A stretch of 47,969 nucleotides of DNA from a bacterium (lineage in GTDB: Bacteria; Zixibacteria; MSB-5A5; WJJR01). Each line of letters begins with the position of its first letter. Position 1 is the stretch's first letter. Below the pieces are notes generated by a model that was not told where the DNA came from, did no database searches, and saw only the letters and a program-made list of their open reading frames with translations. This document shows positions 1 through 9,200 of this stretch, one piece after another. Made by a program: the position numbers and the translations under genes. The DNA lies in the NCBI GenBank assembly GCA_035559435.1, contig DATMBC010000045.1, forward strand, positions 1 through 47,969, read 5' to 3'.

Positions 1-21
1 GGCGGGAGCCTCGCCCTCCCG
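1..21. repeat. Half copy of a palindromic repeat inside the mtaB-like frame
   Basis: These bases differ at one position of 21 from the right arm of the palindromic element at 15251-15271 (GCCTCGCCCTCCCG core). The other arm would lie outside the window. Here the repeat is translated as part of the methylthiotransferase linker. Confidence 0.6.
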
Positions 22-1027
22 GATGAATTCGAGTGAGGGCGCGGCTGCCGAGCCGCTCCCACGCACTTGGGGCGAGGGGCCCTGGGTCGTGGTCAATCGG
101 CGAGTGGAGGCGGATGCGCTTGAGTATCCGCTGGTCGGGTACTATCCGCATCAAACTCGTGCCAACATCAAGATTCAGGATGGTTGCGACTTTTGCTGCG
201 CCTTCTGCATTCTGCCGCGCATCCGCGGGCAGGCGCGCTCGCGCCGTCTCGGCGACATCATCGCCGAAGGCCACGAACTGGTCCGTCGCGGCCACAAGGA
301 GCTGGTGGTCACCGGGGTCAACGTCGGCACCTACCGCTTCGAGGAGTACACCATCGCCGACGTTGCCTGGCGGCTGTCGGCGATTCCCGGCGTGGAACGG
401 GTCCGCATTTCTTCCATCGAGCCATCAACAGTCAGCGATGGGTTGCTCGATTGGATGGCCACCAGCGACAAGGCCTGCCGTCACCTGCACCTGCCGTTGC
501 AATCTGGCGACGACCAGGTGTTGGCGCGCATGAAGCGGGTTTATACCGCCGCCGACTACGCCCGCTTCGTTGAGCGGGTCAAAGCCCGCATTCCCGACCT
601 CGGCCTCGGCGCCGATATCATGGTCGGCTTTCCCGGCGAAAACGACGTCCACTTTGAAAACTCGCGCCGCTTTGTCGCAGAGATGCCGTTCTCGTACCTG
701 CACATCTTCTCGTATTCCGACCGGCCTCGGACCGCCGCCAACTCGTACCACGACAAGTGCCGCCCCGGGACGATCCGTGAGCGCTCGGCGGCCATGCACG
801 AGTTGGCGGGGGAGAAGAAGCGGGCGTTCTTCCGGGAGCACCTCGGGCAGACAGTGGATGTGCTCTTTGAGACCGTCGACGCCGACGGTCTCCGCAAGGG
901 CTTCTCCGGCAATTACCTGCGGGTCGGGTTGCCACCCAACCAGGCCGTGGAAAACCAGTTGCTTTCCGTCCGCGTGACCGAACTGGCCGATGACCACTGC
1001 CTCGGCGCCGTTTGCCCCACGAATTGA
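2..1027 (+). CDS. mtaB: MtaB/MiaB-like tRNA methylthiotransferase, 5' partial
   Basis: C-terminal two thirds of a radical-SAM methylthiotransferase that adds a methylthio group to a modified adenosine at position 37 of tRNA. The cluster motif CDFCCAFC (CxxxCxxC) follows the family context NIKIQDGCD, and HLHLPLQSGDD, GADIMVGFPGE and FSYLHIFSYSDRPRTAA are typical of MtaB-type enzymes. The N-terminal UPF0004 domain, which holds the second cluster's cysteines, is not in the window. The frame is open to the left edge, so the true start lies upstream; the first in-frame ATG is at 23. Bases 1-21 match one arm of a palindromic repeat found at 15193-15271, in the weakly conserved linker before the radical-SAM domain. 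The split between MtaB and other MiaB-like subfamilies is a judgement from the motifs. Confidence 0.85.
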   Translation, partial: AGASPSRMNSSEGAAAEPLPRTWGEGPWVVVNRRVEADALEYPLVGYYPHQTRANIKIQDGCDFCCAFCILPRIRGQARSRRLGDIIAEGHELVRRGHKELVVTGVNVGTYRFEEYTIADVAWRLSAIPGVERVRISSIEPSTVSDGLLDWMATSDKACRHLHLPLQSGDDQVLARMKRVYTAADYARFVERVKARIPDLGLGADIMVGFPGENDVHFENSRRFVAEMPFSYLHIFSYSDRPRTAANSYHDKCRPGTIRERSAAMHELAGEKKRAFFREHLGQTVDVLFETVDADGLRKGFSGNYLRVGLPPNQAVENQLLSVRVTELADDHCLGAVCPTN

Positions 1028-1109
1028 TTGTCTGCGAGTGGTTTCGCCGCTAAATTAATCCGCTAAACAGGACTGTTTTTCTCGACCATGTCACAGGGAG
1101 GAGATAACC

Positions 1110-2786
1110 ATGACGAAGCGACGACGGGGATGCGCGTTGATGGTGATCGCCACCGTTGCCATCATCGCGCTCTCGGTGAATCCCGCCACGGCCTGCGAGA
1201 CCTGCACACGCGCCCGTGAGGCGCTCTTCGCCGATCCGCCGAAACTGGCGCAGGGACTCGGCATGATCCACATGCCGGTGACCACCGACAACAAGGAGGC
1301 GCAGTGTTACTTCGATCAGGGAGTGGCCTATCTGTACGCCTTCAACCACGATGAGGCGGCGCGCAACTTCCGTCAGGCGGCGGCGCTCGACCCGAATCTG
1401 GCGATGGCGCACTGGGGCGTGGCCTATGCCCTCGGCCCCAATTACAATCTGCCGGCCGACTCGACCCACCTGGCCCTCTGCTGGGAGGCGATCCAGAAGG
1501 CGCTGGCGCTCAAACAGCATGCTTCCCCGCGCGAGCAGGCCTACATCGATGCGATGGCCAAACGCTATGCCGCCGATGTGGCCGCCCCGCGCCCGCCGCT
1601 CGATTCGGCTTACTACCGGGCGATGCGCGATCTGATGCAGGCCTACCCCGATGACCTCCATGCCGCCGTCATGTTCGTCGAGTCGGGCATGAACCTGCGG
1701 CCGTGGAAACTCTGGAGAAACGACGGCACCCCCGAGCCGGGCACGCTCGAACTGGTGGCGACGCTCGAGCGGGTCCTCCAGCGCGACCCCGGACACACCG
1801 GCGCCAATCACTACTACATCCACTGTGTTGAGGCGTCAACCGATCCCGAGCGCGCCCTGAGCGCCTGCATGCGGCTGGACACCTTGGCCTCCAACGCCGG
1901 ACACCTGATCCATATGCCGGCGCACATCTATTCCCGCACCGGCGACTACGCCCGGAGCGCCAAGAGCAACGCCGACGGCGCCGCCATCGACGAGAAATAC
2001 CTCGCCACCGCGCCCAAGGGGAACATGTACGGCCTCATGTACTACCACCACAACGTGCATTTCCTCTCGGTGGCCCAGCAGATGGAGGGCAAGTACGAGG
2101 CCTCTTTGGCCAACGCCCTGAAGCTCGAGAGAAGCGTCAGCGAGTTCATCAAGGACGTGCCGCTGCTGGAAGGCGTGTACATGACCTCGCTTTTGTGCTA
2201 TGTGCGCTTCAACCGCTGGAGCGAAATCCTGGCGTTGCCCAAGCCCGATCCGTCGCTGAAGACCATCACCGCGCTCTGGCACTACGCCCGCGCAACCGCC
2301 CTGGTCGAAAGCGCGCGACTCAAGGACGCCCAGAAGGAATTCAAGGCCTACCGCGCCGCGGCGGCGGCGGTGCCGCCGGAAAACCTCATCGGTTTCTGGA
2401 ACAGCGCCCAGTATGTCTTTACGATCACCGATGATGTCCTCACCGCCCGGCTCCTGGACGCCGGGGGCAAGACCGACTCGGCGGTCGTCCTGCTCCAACG
2501 GGCCGTCATCGCCGAAGACAATCTGGCCTACGACGAGCCCGAAGGATGGTATATTCCCGTGCGCGAGACGCTCGGCGCCTACCTGCTGAAACTGGGGCGG
2601 GCGGCGGAGGCCGAGCAGGTCTTTCGCGATGAGTTGCAGAAGCACAAGCGCAGCGGCCGCGCTCTCTTCGGTCTGCGCGAGGCGCTCAAGGCCCAGGGCG
2701 ACACGGAAAACGCCCAGCTCGTCGACCTGCAGTTCCAGGCCGCCTGGCGCAACGCCGACACCCAACTGCGCCTGGAAGATCTGTAA
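1110..2786 (+). CDS. Secreted TPR-repeat protein
   Basis: 558-residue protein with an export signal (residues 1-28, basic start then a hydrophobic stretch ending in ATAC); the Cys at 29 could be a lipidation site, though the lipobox is not classical, and a second Cys follows in CETC. The rest is helical with tetratricopeptide-type repeats, for example QGVAYLYAFNHDEAARNFRQ followed by AALDPNLAMAHWG, and more near the C-terminus (LGAYLLKLGRAAEAEQVFRD). It belongs to a widespread family of periplasmic TPR proteins of about 550 residues with no established biochemical role; TPRs usually mediate protein-protein contacts. The start is supported by GGGAGGAG just upstream of the ATG. It lies alone between two methylthiotransferase genes on the same strand. 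Confidence 0.85.
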   Translation: MTKRRRGCALMVIATVAIIALSVNPATACETCTRAREALFADPPKLAQGLGMIHMPVTTDNKEAQCYFDQGVAYLYAFNHDEAARNFRQAAALDPNLAMAHWGVAYALGPNYNLPADSTHLALCWEAIQKALALKQHASPREQAYIDAMAKRYAADVAAPRPPLDSAYYRAMRDLMQAYPDDLHAAVMFVESGMNLRPWKLWRNDGTPEPGTLELVATLERVLQRDPGHTGANHYYIHCVEASTDPERALSACMRLDTLASNAGHLIHMPAHIYSRTGDYARSAKSNADGAAIDEKYLATAPKGNMYGLMYYHHNVHFLSVAQQMEGKYEASLANALKLERSVSEFIKDVPLLEGVYMTSLLCYVRFNRWSEILALPKPDPSLKTITALWHYARATALVESARLKDAQKEFKAYRAAAAAVPPENLIGFWNSAQYVFTITDDVLTARLLDAGGKTDSAVVLLQRAVIAEDNLAYDEPEGWYIPVRETLGAYLLKLGRAAEAEQVFRDELQKHKRSGRALFGLREALKAQGDTENAQLVDLQFQAAWRNADTQLRLEDL

Positions 2787-2830
2787 GCCGAACAGGTCCT
2801 CACGGACCGACAGGATCATTACATTGCCGC

Positions 2831-4222
2831 ATGCCTGACACCTCGGCCATTCCCGCATCCTGCGTCGATTCCGCGCCGCGCACACACCTGCGCGGCGCGG
2901 CGTCGCCGGATGCCCACACGCTCGTCTGCCTGCAGACATTCGGCTGCCAGATGAACGAGTACGATTCCGAACTGGTCGGCTCGCTGTTGCAGGACCGCGG
3001 CTTTGCCTTCACCGCCGACGAGCGACAAGCCGATGTCATCCTGTTCAACACCTGCGCCATCCGCGAAACCGCCCACACCCGCATCTATGCGCGTCTGGGC
3101 GAACTGAAGCAGGAGAAGAAAACCCGTCCCGGGCTGAGCGTCGGCATCCTCGGCTGCATGGCGCAAAACCTCAAGGAAGAGATTCTCCTGCGGTTCCCGG
3201 TGGTCGATTTCATCTGCGGGCCCGACGCCTACCGTCAATTGCCGGAGTTGATCGCGCGCGCGCGCGCGCTGCGTGAACGCTCCACCGCCATCGACCTCTC
3301 GGAATACGAGACCTATGAGGACATCGCGCCGACCCGCGTCGAGGGCGTCAACGCCTGGATCGCCATCATGCGCGGCTGCGACAACTTCTGCACCTTTTGC
3401 GTGGTCCCCTACACCCGCGGCCGCGAACGCTCGCGCGATCCGCGCGGGATCGTCGAGGAGACCCGCCGTCTCGCCGACGCCGGCTACCGGCAGGTCACCT
3501 TGCTCGGGCAGAATGTCAACTCGTATGCCCATCCCGATGCCGACTTCGCCACCCTGATGCGCCGCGTCGCCGACGTGCCGGGCATCGCGCGGGTGCGCTT
3601 CACCTCGCCGCACCCGAAGGACTTTCCCGAGACGCTGCTGCACGCCATCGCCGAGCACCCGCACATCTGCAAGCAGATCCATCTGCCCTTGCAGGCCGGT
3701 TCCGAGCGCATCCTCAGGAAGATGAATCGCGGCTACACGCCCGATGAGTATTGCCGCCTGGTCGATCGGATCCGGAGCATCATCCCCGACGTCGCCCTGT
3801 CCACCGACCTGATCTGCGGTTTCTGCGGCGAGACCGACGAGGAATTCGCCGCGACCGAACGGCTGGTGCGCGGCATCGAGTTCGACTCGGCCTTCACCTT
3901 CAAGTACTCGCAACGCGTCGGCACCATCGCCGCCAAATTGTGGGAGGATGATGTCCCCGACGCGGTTAAATCCGAACGTGTCACCCGTCTGGTCGAACTG
4001 CAGAAAGACATCTCGCTTGCGAAGCACCGCCGCATGATCGGACGCGCCGTCCGAGTGCTCATCGAAGGCGAGAGCCGCAAGAACGCCGCCGAGTGGCGCG
4101 CCCGCACCGATGCCAACACCATCGTCGTCTTTGCCGACCCGTCACAGCAGGTGGGCCAATTCTGCGACGTACGGATCACCGACGCCACACCCAACACGCT
4201 GATCGGCACACCCGCCTGTTAG
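2831..4222 (+). CDS. miaB: tRNA-2-methylthio-N6-isopentenyladenosine synthase MiaB
   Basis: Radical-SAM enzyme that converts i6A37 to ms2i6A37 in tRNAs reading UNN codons. At 463 residues it is full length. The UPF0004 domain has its three cluster cysteines (TFGCQMNEYDSE, NTCAIRE, LGCMAQN), the SAM cluster is RGCDNFCTFCVVPYTRGRE, HLPLQAGSERILRKMNRGYT is a MiaB signature, and a TRAM RNA-binding domain follows at the C-terminus (about 395-460). It begins 44 bp after the TPR gene. No strong Shine-Dalgarno precedes the ATG at 2831. Together with the partial gene at the left edge, two methylthiotransferase paralogues lie within 4 kb. Confidence 0.97.
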   Translation: MPDTSAIPASCVDSAPRTHLRGAASPDAHTLVCLQTFGCQMNEYDSELVGSLLQDRGFAFTADERQADVILFNTCAIRETAHTRIYARLGELKQEKKTRPGLSVGILGCMAQNLKEEILLRFPVVDFICGPDAYRQLPELIARARALRERSTAIDLSEYETYEDIAPTRVEGVNAWIAIMRGCDNFCTFCVVPYTRGRERSRDPRGIVEETRRLADAGYRQVTLLGQNVNSYAHPDADFATLMRRVADVPGIARVRFTSPHPKDFPETLLHAIAEHPHICKQIHLPLQAGSERILRKMNRGYTPDEYCRLVDRIRSIIPDVALSTDLICGFCGETDEEFAATERLVRGIEFDSAFTFKYSQRVGTIAAKLWEDDVPDAVKSERVTRLVELQKDISLAKHRRMIGRAVRVLIEGESRKNAAEWRARTDANTIVVFADPSQQVGQFCDVRITDATPNTLIGTPAC

Positions 4223-4318
4223 CGCGTTCTCGGAGTGTCCCGATCGCGGGAACGGCAGTTGCGGCCCCGTAAGGGCAAACCTCGTTCTCGCCCGGCGCCC
4301 GCGGGATCATCAACAAAG

Positions 4319-4371
4319 ATTCCAAGGGCATTGCCCCTCCGGCTTCGCCTCCGGGGCACTGCCCTTGGAAT
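4319..4371. repeat. Intergenic palindrome, possible miaB terminator
   Basis: Inverted repeat with 19-base arms (4319-4337 and 4353-4371) matching at 18 positions, around a 15-base loop. It lies about 100 bp after miaB and before the convergent lipoprotein gene. It could end transcription from either side, although no T-run follows; the length and near-perfect arms also fit a dispersed palindromic element. Confidence 0.6.
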
Positions 4372-4432
4372 GACGACGAGGCCGGCGATGACTGTGATTG
4401 GATTTACGGATTTGTGCGAAGTATCAGACTGT

Positions 4433-4460
4433 GCCCGTAGGGGCGTATTGCATACGCCCG
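4433..4460. repeat. Short palindrome of the GTAGGGGCGTATTGCATACGCC type
   Basis: Perfect 8-bp arms GGGCGTAT (4441-4448) and ATACGCCC (4452-4459) around TGC, preceded by GCCCGTAG. From memory, close relatives of this sequence are scattered in intergenic DNA of many uncultured bacteria. It ends about 10 bp from the stop codon of the minus-strand lipoprotein gene. Confidence 0.5.
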
Positions 4461-4468
4461 CTCCCGCG

Positions 4469-5125
4469 CTATCCTGCGACTTGCCCCGCTTGCCTTGCCA
4501 TCTTCTTCAGGTGCTGGTGGAAAAAGAACGCGACCGCATCGGCCAGCGGCTTGGCGACGTCGTATTCCGAGGCGTACATGCCGCGGAAGGTTTTTCGCGC
4601 CGTGCCGGCGATAATGACATGCCCCAGACGCCGGTCCGAAAGCCGCATCTCGATGGCCACCGCGCCGCCGCCGGCGAGCACGCCCAGCAGCACACGGTTG
4701 ACCGCGTCGCCCTTGTTGTACTCCCGCAGGGTAATTGTGCATTCGGCGACGTGTTGGGCGATCCCCGGCAACGAATCCGACGGAATAAGTTTCTCGCGGG
4801 GCACCTCGCGGACCGTGGCGGCTTCGAGCACCGAAGTGTCCTCGACGGCGATGTGCTTGAAGGTGTGGGAGTAGATGATATACTTGATGGTTTCGGCCAT
4901 CAGCATACGGCAGAGTTTGGGATTCGGCTGGGCGCCGGTGCTGTCGACGAGCGCCCGCACAAACAATCCGTCGTAGGCCAATTGCGGCGCGCTGGCCAAT
5001 GGAGAGGTGATCTCAACTTTCGGCGGGGGGATCCAGATGCAACCCGCAAGCGGCAGGGCGATTGCCATCGTCAGCGCGGCCGGCGCGCGAAGGCCGCGCC
5101 GGGCGCCCGGATGTCCGCGGCTCAC
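4469..5125 (-). CDS. Lipoprotein of unknown function, last gene of the metal operon
   Basis: 218 residues with a signal peptide ending in the lipobox LAGC (Cys about 28). The mature part lacks motifs I can name with certainty; its size and pattern (SPLASAPQLAYDGLFVRALV, then a C-terminal helix AVAFFFHQHLKKMARQAG) resemble DUF4410-type envelope lipoproteins, which is tentative. The start is a GTG at 5123-5125 overlapping the stop of the upstream haem-binding gene by 4 nt, so the two are probably translationally coupled. Its place at the end of the efflux operon suggests an envelope role linked to metal stress, by inference only. Confidence 0.8.
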   Translation of the reverse strand: MSRGHPGARRGLRAPAALTMAIALPLAGCIWIPPPKVEITSPLASAPQLAYDGLFVRALVDSTGAQPNPKLCRMLMAETIKYIIYSHTFKHIAVEDTSVLEAATVREVPREKLIPSDSLPGIAQHVAECTITLREYNKGDAVNRVLLGVLAGGGAVAIEMRLSDRRLGHVIIAGTARKTFRGMYASEYDVAKPLADAVAFFFHQHLKKMARQAGQVAG

Positions 5126-5661
5126 TTCTCCTCCGGCACATTCTCCCGCTTATTGAACGGAAACTGCCCGCGCTTGGCCAGCAGGCGCAGACTGTTGTCG
5201 ATCCAGGTGAAGATCGAGTCCTTCTCCGCGTCGTTGGGCGCCGCGCCCCAGTGCATGAGGCGGTAGGAACGCAAAGGCATCGCCCCCGATTCGATCTCGC
5301 GCTTGATCTTCAGCAACTGGTCCGGCTGGCGGCGCCGGCCGGCAAACGGAAAGCCCTGGCTGAAGTCGAGCTCCTCACGCGCCTCGGCCACATGCTTGTC
5401 CATCCAGCGGCCGATAACCGGCAGCGAATGGTACCAGGGGAAGTCGGTCTGGTCGCTGTGGCAGTCAAAGCACCCCTCGCGGAAGATCGGTTTCAGGGCC
5501 TCATACCCGACGGCAATCTGGCGGTAGGCCGCTTCAATCTCCGCGGTTCGTCCGCCTTCCTGAGTGTCTTGCGCTTCGTTGTCGCTGACGGCCAGGGCCG
5601 CGAGAAAAACGACCACTCCCAGCGCCGTCGCAATCCGTTGGGTTCGGTTCATCTTCTGCAT
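5122..5661 (-). CDS. Secreted haem-binding domain protein (single CxxCH)
   Basis: About 179 residues from the chosen start: signal peptide (ATALGVVVFLAALAVS), then a haem attachment motif CFDCH (residues 64-68) followed by SDQTDFPWYHSLPVIGRWM, the pattern of the haem-binding domain family PF14376. Such proteins are periplasmic and are often encoded with cytochromes or metal-resistance genes. The start at 5661 has GGGGAG about 11 nt upstream; an ATG at 5652 is an alternative, and the frame remains open to 5715. It lies between the YHS/TRASH-like gene and the lipoprotein gene on the same strand, so a redox role in handling Cu or Ag is plausible but inferred. Confidence 0.85.
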   Translation of the reverse strand: MQKMNRTQRIATALGVVVFLAALAVSDNEAQDTQEGGRTAEIEAAYRQIAVGYEALKPIFREGCFDCHSDQTDFPWYHSLPVIGRWMDKHVAEAREELDFSQGFPFAGRRRQPDQLLKIKREIESGAMPLRSYRLMHWGAAPNDAEKDSIFTWIDNSLRLLAKRGQFPFNKRENVPEEK

Positions 5662-5674
5662 ACGGATCTCATCT

Positions 5675-5703
5675 CCCCGTCCCCCCATGTAGGGGGGACG
5701 GGG
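5675..5703. repeat. Perfect 12-bp hairpin between two operon genes
   Basis: CCCCGTCCCCCC (5675-5686), loop ATGTA, then the exact complement (5692-5703). It lies just before the haem-binding gene. It could attenuate transcription or stabilise an mRNA end inside the metal operon; no T-run follows on either strand. Confidence 0.65.
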
Positions 5704-5718
5704 CCGCGAGAGCAAGCG

Positions 5719-6276
5719 CTAATCCTTGTCGCCGTGGTGATGGCCCGGTTCGGTCGTCACGGAATCGGAGGGCGGTGTGATCTGGCCCGCCAACGCCGAA
5801 TCGAGGCGCGCGAGGTACATCGTGGGGTCCTTCTCAAACTCCTTGATACAGCTCTTGCAACAGAAGGTCAGCTCGCGGTCTTTGTACTTGTAGGGCACGG
5901 GCTTGCCCATCTCGCCGAGTTTGTCCCCGGTCACGATGCACCAGTCCAGCGATTTCGGCTTCGCGGCGGCATCGAGCATGGCCATGTACTTGGCCGGATC
6001 GGCCTCGAATTTCTTGATGCATCCCTTGCAGCAGAAATACACCGTCCGCCCCTTGTACTCGTACCGCACCGGATCGCCCATCTCTCCCAGCTTCTCGCCG
6101 GAGACAATGCAGTAGTCGATGGGATAGTCCTTGGTCTTGTCCGGCGCGGTCGCCGTCGCCTGATGGGAGGCGTGGCTTCCGGAGTGCATGCCGCCGCACT
6201 GCGCCTCCCCGCGTCCGGCCATGACCAACGCTCCAAACACGCCGATCGTCGCGAGCCCCAACATCCGCCGTTTCAT
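5719..6276 (-). CDS. Secreted protein with two YHS/TRASH-like Cys clusters
   Basis: 185 residues: signal peptide (1-25), a His/Met-rich segment (GGMHSGSHASH) and two near-identical modules, CIVSGEKLGEMG...YFCCKGCIKKFEADPAKY (about 56-97) and CIVTGDKLGEMG...TFCCKSCIKEFEKDPTMY (about 113-154). Each has Cys...CCxxC followed by an F..DP.KY-type helix, as in YHS/TRASH metal-binding domains. The tail is His-rich (GHHHGDKD). It probably binds Cu(I) or Ag(I) in the periplasm and may pass it to the RND pump encoded just upstream (15-bp gap). The ATG at 6276 has AAGGA at a good distance; an ATG at 6285 is also possible. Confidence 0.85.
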   Translation of the reverse strand: MKRRMLGLATIGVFGALVMAGRGEAQCGGMHSGSHASHQATATAPDKTKDYPIDYCIVSGEKLGEMGDPVRYEYKGRTVYFCCKGCIKKFEADPAKYMAMLDAAAKPKSLDWCIVTGDKLGEMGKPVPYKYKDRELTFCCKSCIKEFEKDPTMYLARLDSALAGQITPPSDSVTTEPGHHHGDKD

Positions 6277-6291
6277 CTTCCACATCCTTTC

Positions 6292-9200
6292 TTAGACAGG
6301 CCGCGCGGGCCCATCGCTCTTATTGTGTTTGATTTGCCAAAGCCGCCAGTATGTGTACACCACCGGAATCACCTCCAGCGTCAGGAACGTCGACGTGATC
6401 AGCCCGCCGACCAGCGGCGCGGCAATCCTGCGCATCACATCCGAACCCGTCCCGGTCGCCCACAGCACCGGCGCCAGCCCGATGATGTTGACCATCACCG
6501 TCATCAGCTTGGGACGCACCCGCATCACCGTGCCTTCCATGTGCGCCCAGATGATGTCGTTGAGGTCGCGGATTTTCCCCGCCGCCCTGCGGCGCTCATA
6601 GGCCTGGTCGAGATAGAGGATCATCACAATCCCCGTCTCGGTCGCAATCCCCACCAGCGCGATGATTCCCACCCAGGTGGCGGTCGAAAAGTTGTAGTCG
6701 AGCGCGTACATGAGCCAGATCGACCCGACCAACGCAAACGGCACCGACGCGAGCACGATCAACGTCTCGGTGAAGTTGCGGAAGTTCAGGTAGAGCAGGA
6801 TGATGATCAGCAGCAATGTGATCGGCACGACAATCTGCATGCGCCGTGCCATCGCCTCGAGCAGTTCATACTGCCCGGTCCACTTGAGGTAGTAGCCGGC
6901 GGGAATCGTGACCTTCTCCGCGACCGCCTTCTTGGCATCCTGCACATACCCGCCGATGTCGCGGCGGCTCTGATCGATGTCGACAAAGACATACCCGACC
7001 AGCATGCCCGCCTCGTTTTTGATCATCGGCGGCCCGGCGGCGATCCGGACATCGGCGATCTGGCCAAGGGGAATGTGCGCGCGCCCCGCCGGCAGTTCGA
7101 ACCGGTAACCGGTGCCGGTCGGCGCGGGGGAGGCAGACGGCGTCGAGGATCCCGGCGTCGGCACGCTCATGGCGGCGGGCCCGGACGCGCCACTCCCGGA
7201 CGCAGAGCCGCCGCCGCCCATGCCGCCCATCTGGAACGAGGGCGTCGCCCACGGGTTGTAAATCCCCTCCAAATCCAGCGACGCCAAAAGCGGCGGCTCC
7301 GGTTCGGGCAACGCGCTCATCCCGCCCATGCCGGCGGCCGCGGGTCCCGCCGCCGTCGGCAACGGCACCAGCACCCCCTTGAGCCGCTCGACATTCTGCC
7401 GCAGATCGCGCGGATAGCGCACGTTCACCGAAAACCGCGCCCGTCCCTCGACCGTCACCTCGATCGGCATGCCGCCGATCGCCGCTTCGATCACATCCTG
7501 CACATCGCGCATGGTGAGGCCATAACGCGCGATCGCCGTGCGGTCGGGCACGATGTCGACAAAGTATCCGCCCGTGTTGCGCTCGGAAAAGACACTGCGC
7601 GTCGCCGGGATGGGGGAGAGGGTCCGTTCCAATTCCTGTCCGATGCGTTCGATTTCGGCCAGGTCATCCCCGAAGATCTTCACCCCGATCGGGGTGCGAA
7701 TGCCGGTGGAGAGCATGTCGATGCGGGTCTTGATCGGCATCGTCCAGGCGTTGGTCCATCCCGGCATGTTCATTGCCTTGTCGAACTCGGCGACCAGCTC
7801 CTCCCAGGTGATGGTGCGTGTCTCCGGCCAGATGAGCCGCAGCGCCGGCTTGACGAACTCCGGCGCCGAACGCGAATACCAGCGTTCGACCTCGATTGCC
7901 CGCCACTCCTCGGGCGGTTTGAGCTGCACCACGGTTTCCAGCATCGACAGCGGCGCCGGGTCGGTCGGGGTCTCGGCGCGCCCCGCCTTGCCGTAGACAG
8001 CGACCACCTCGGGAAACGACCGGATCACCCGATCCTGGAACTGCATGTAGTTCTTCGCCTCCTCCACCGAGATGTTCGGGAAGGTGGTCGGCATGTAGAG
8101 GATGTCGCCCTCGTTAAGCGGCGGCATGAACTCCGAGCCGATCTGCGGGATCATCGGGACGGCCGAGATGATCGCCGCCACGCCGATGGCGATGGTCGTC
8201 TTCGGATTGCGCAGCGCGACGTAGACAAACGGCTTGTAGAGACGGATCAGAAACCGCGAGACCGGATGCTCGCGCTCGTGATGAATCCGTCCGCGCACAA
8301 ACAGCATCATCAGCGCCGGCACCAGCGTGATGGCGATCATCGCCCCGAAGAACATGACGAAGGTCTTCGTATACGCCAGCGGGTGAAACAGCCGCCCCGC
8401 CTGGCCGGTGAGCGCGAAGATCGGCAGGAAGGCCACGGTGATGATCAAAAGCGCGTAGAACACCGACGGGCCGACCTCCTTGGCCGCTTCGATGAGGACG
8501 CGTCGACGGTCGGTGCGCGCGGTGGCGCGCTCGAGTTTCTTGTGCGCGTTTTCCACCATCACGATGCTGCCGTCGACCAGATCGCCGATGGCGATCGCGA
8601 TCCCCGCCAGACTCATGATGTTCGAGCCGATGCCCAACAGGTGCATCGGGATGAACGCCAGCCCCACCACGATCGGAATCGTGATGATCGGCACCAGCGA
8701 ACTGCCGAAGTGCAGCAGGAAGACGATGATGACGGCCGCGACCGCGATGCCTTCCTCGATGAGCGTGGACTTGAGCGTCTGGATGGAGCGATTGATCAGA
8801 CCGCTGCGATCATAAACGGTCTTCAATTCGACCCCGGGCGGAAACGACGGCGTCATTTCGGCGATCTTGGCCTTGACCCGGCCGATGACGTCGAGCGCGT
8901 TTTCGCCATAGCGCATCACCACGATCCCGCCGACCGCTTCGCCGATGCCGTCGAAGTCGCCAACCCCGCGCCGGATGTCGGGCCCGTAGGTCACCCGCGC
9001 CACATCGGCCACCCGAATCGGGACGCCGGTCGGGGAGACGCCCAGTCCGACCTGACGCAGCGCCTCGAGATCCTCGATGTAACCGAGTCCGCGGATGTAA
9101 TACTCGCGCCCCGACATCTCGACCACACGGCCGCCGACGTCGTTGTTGCTGGCGCGGATGGCGCGCGCCACGTCGCCGATGGTGAGATCGTAGGCGCGCA

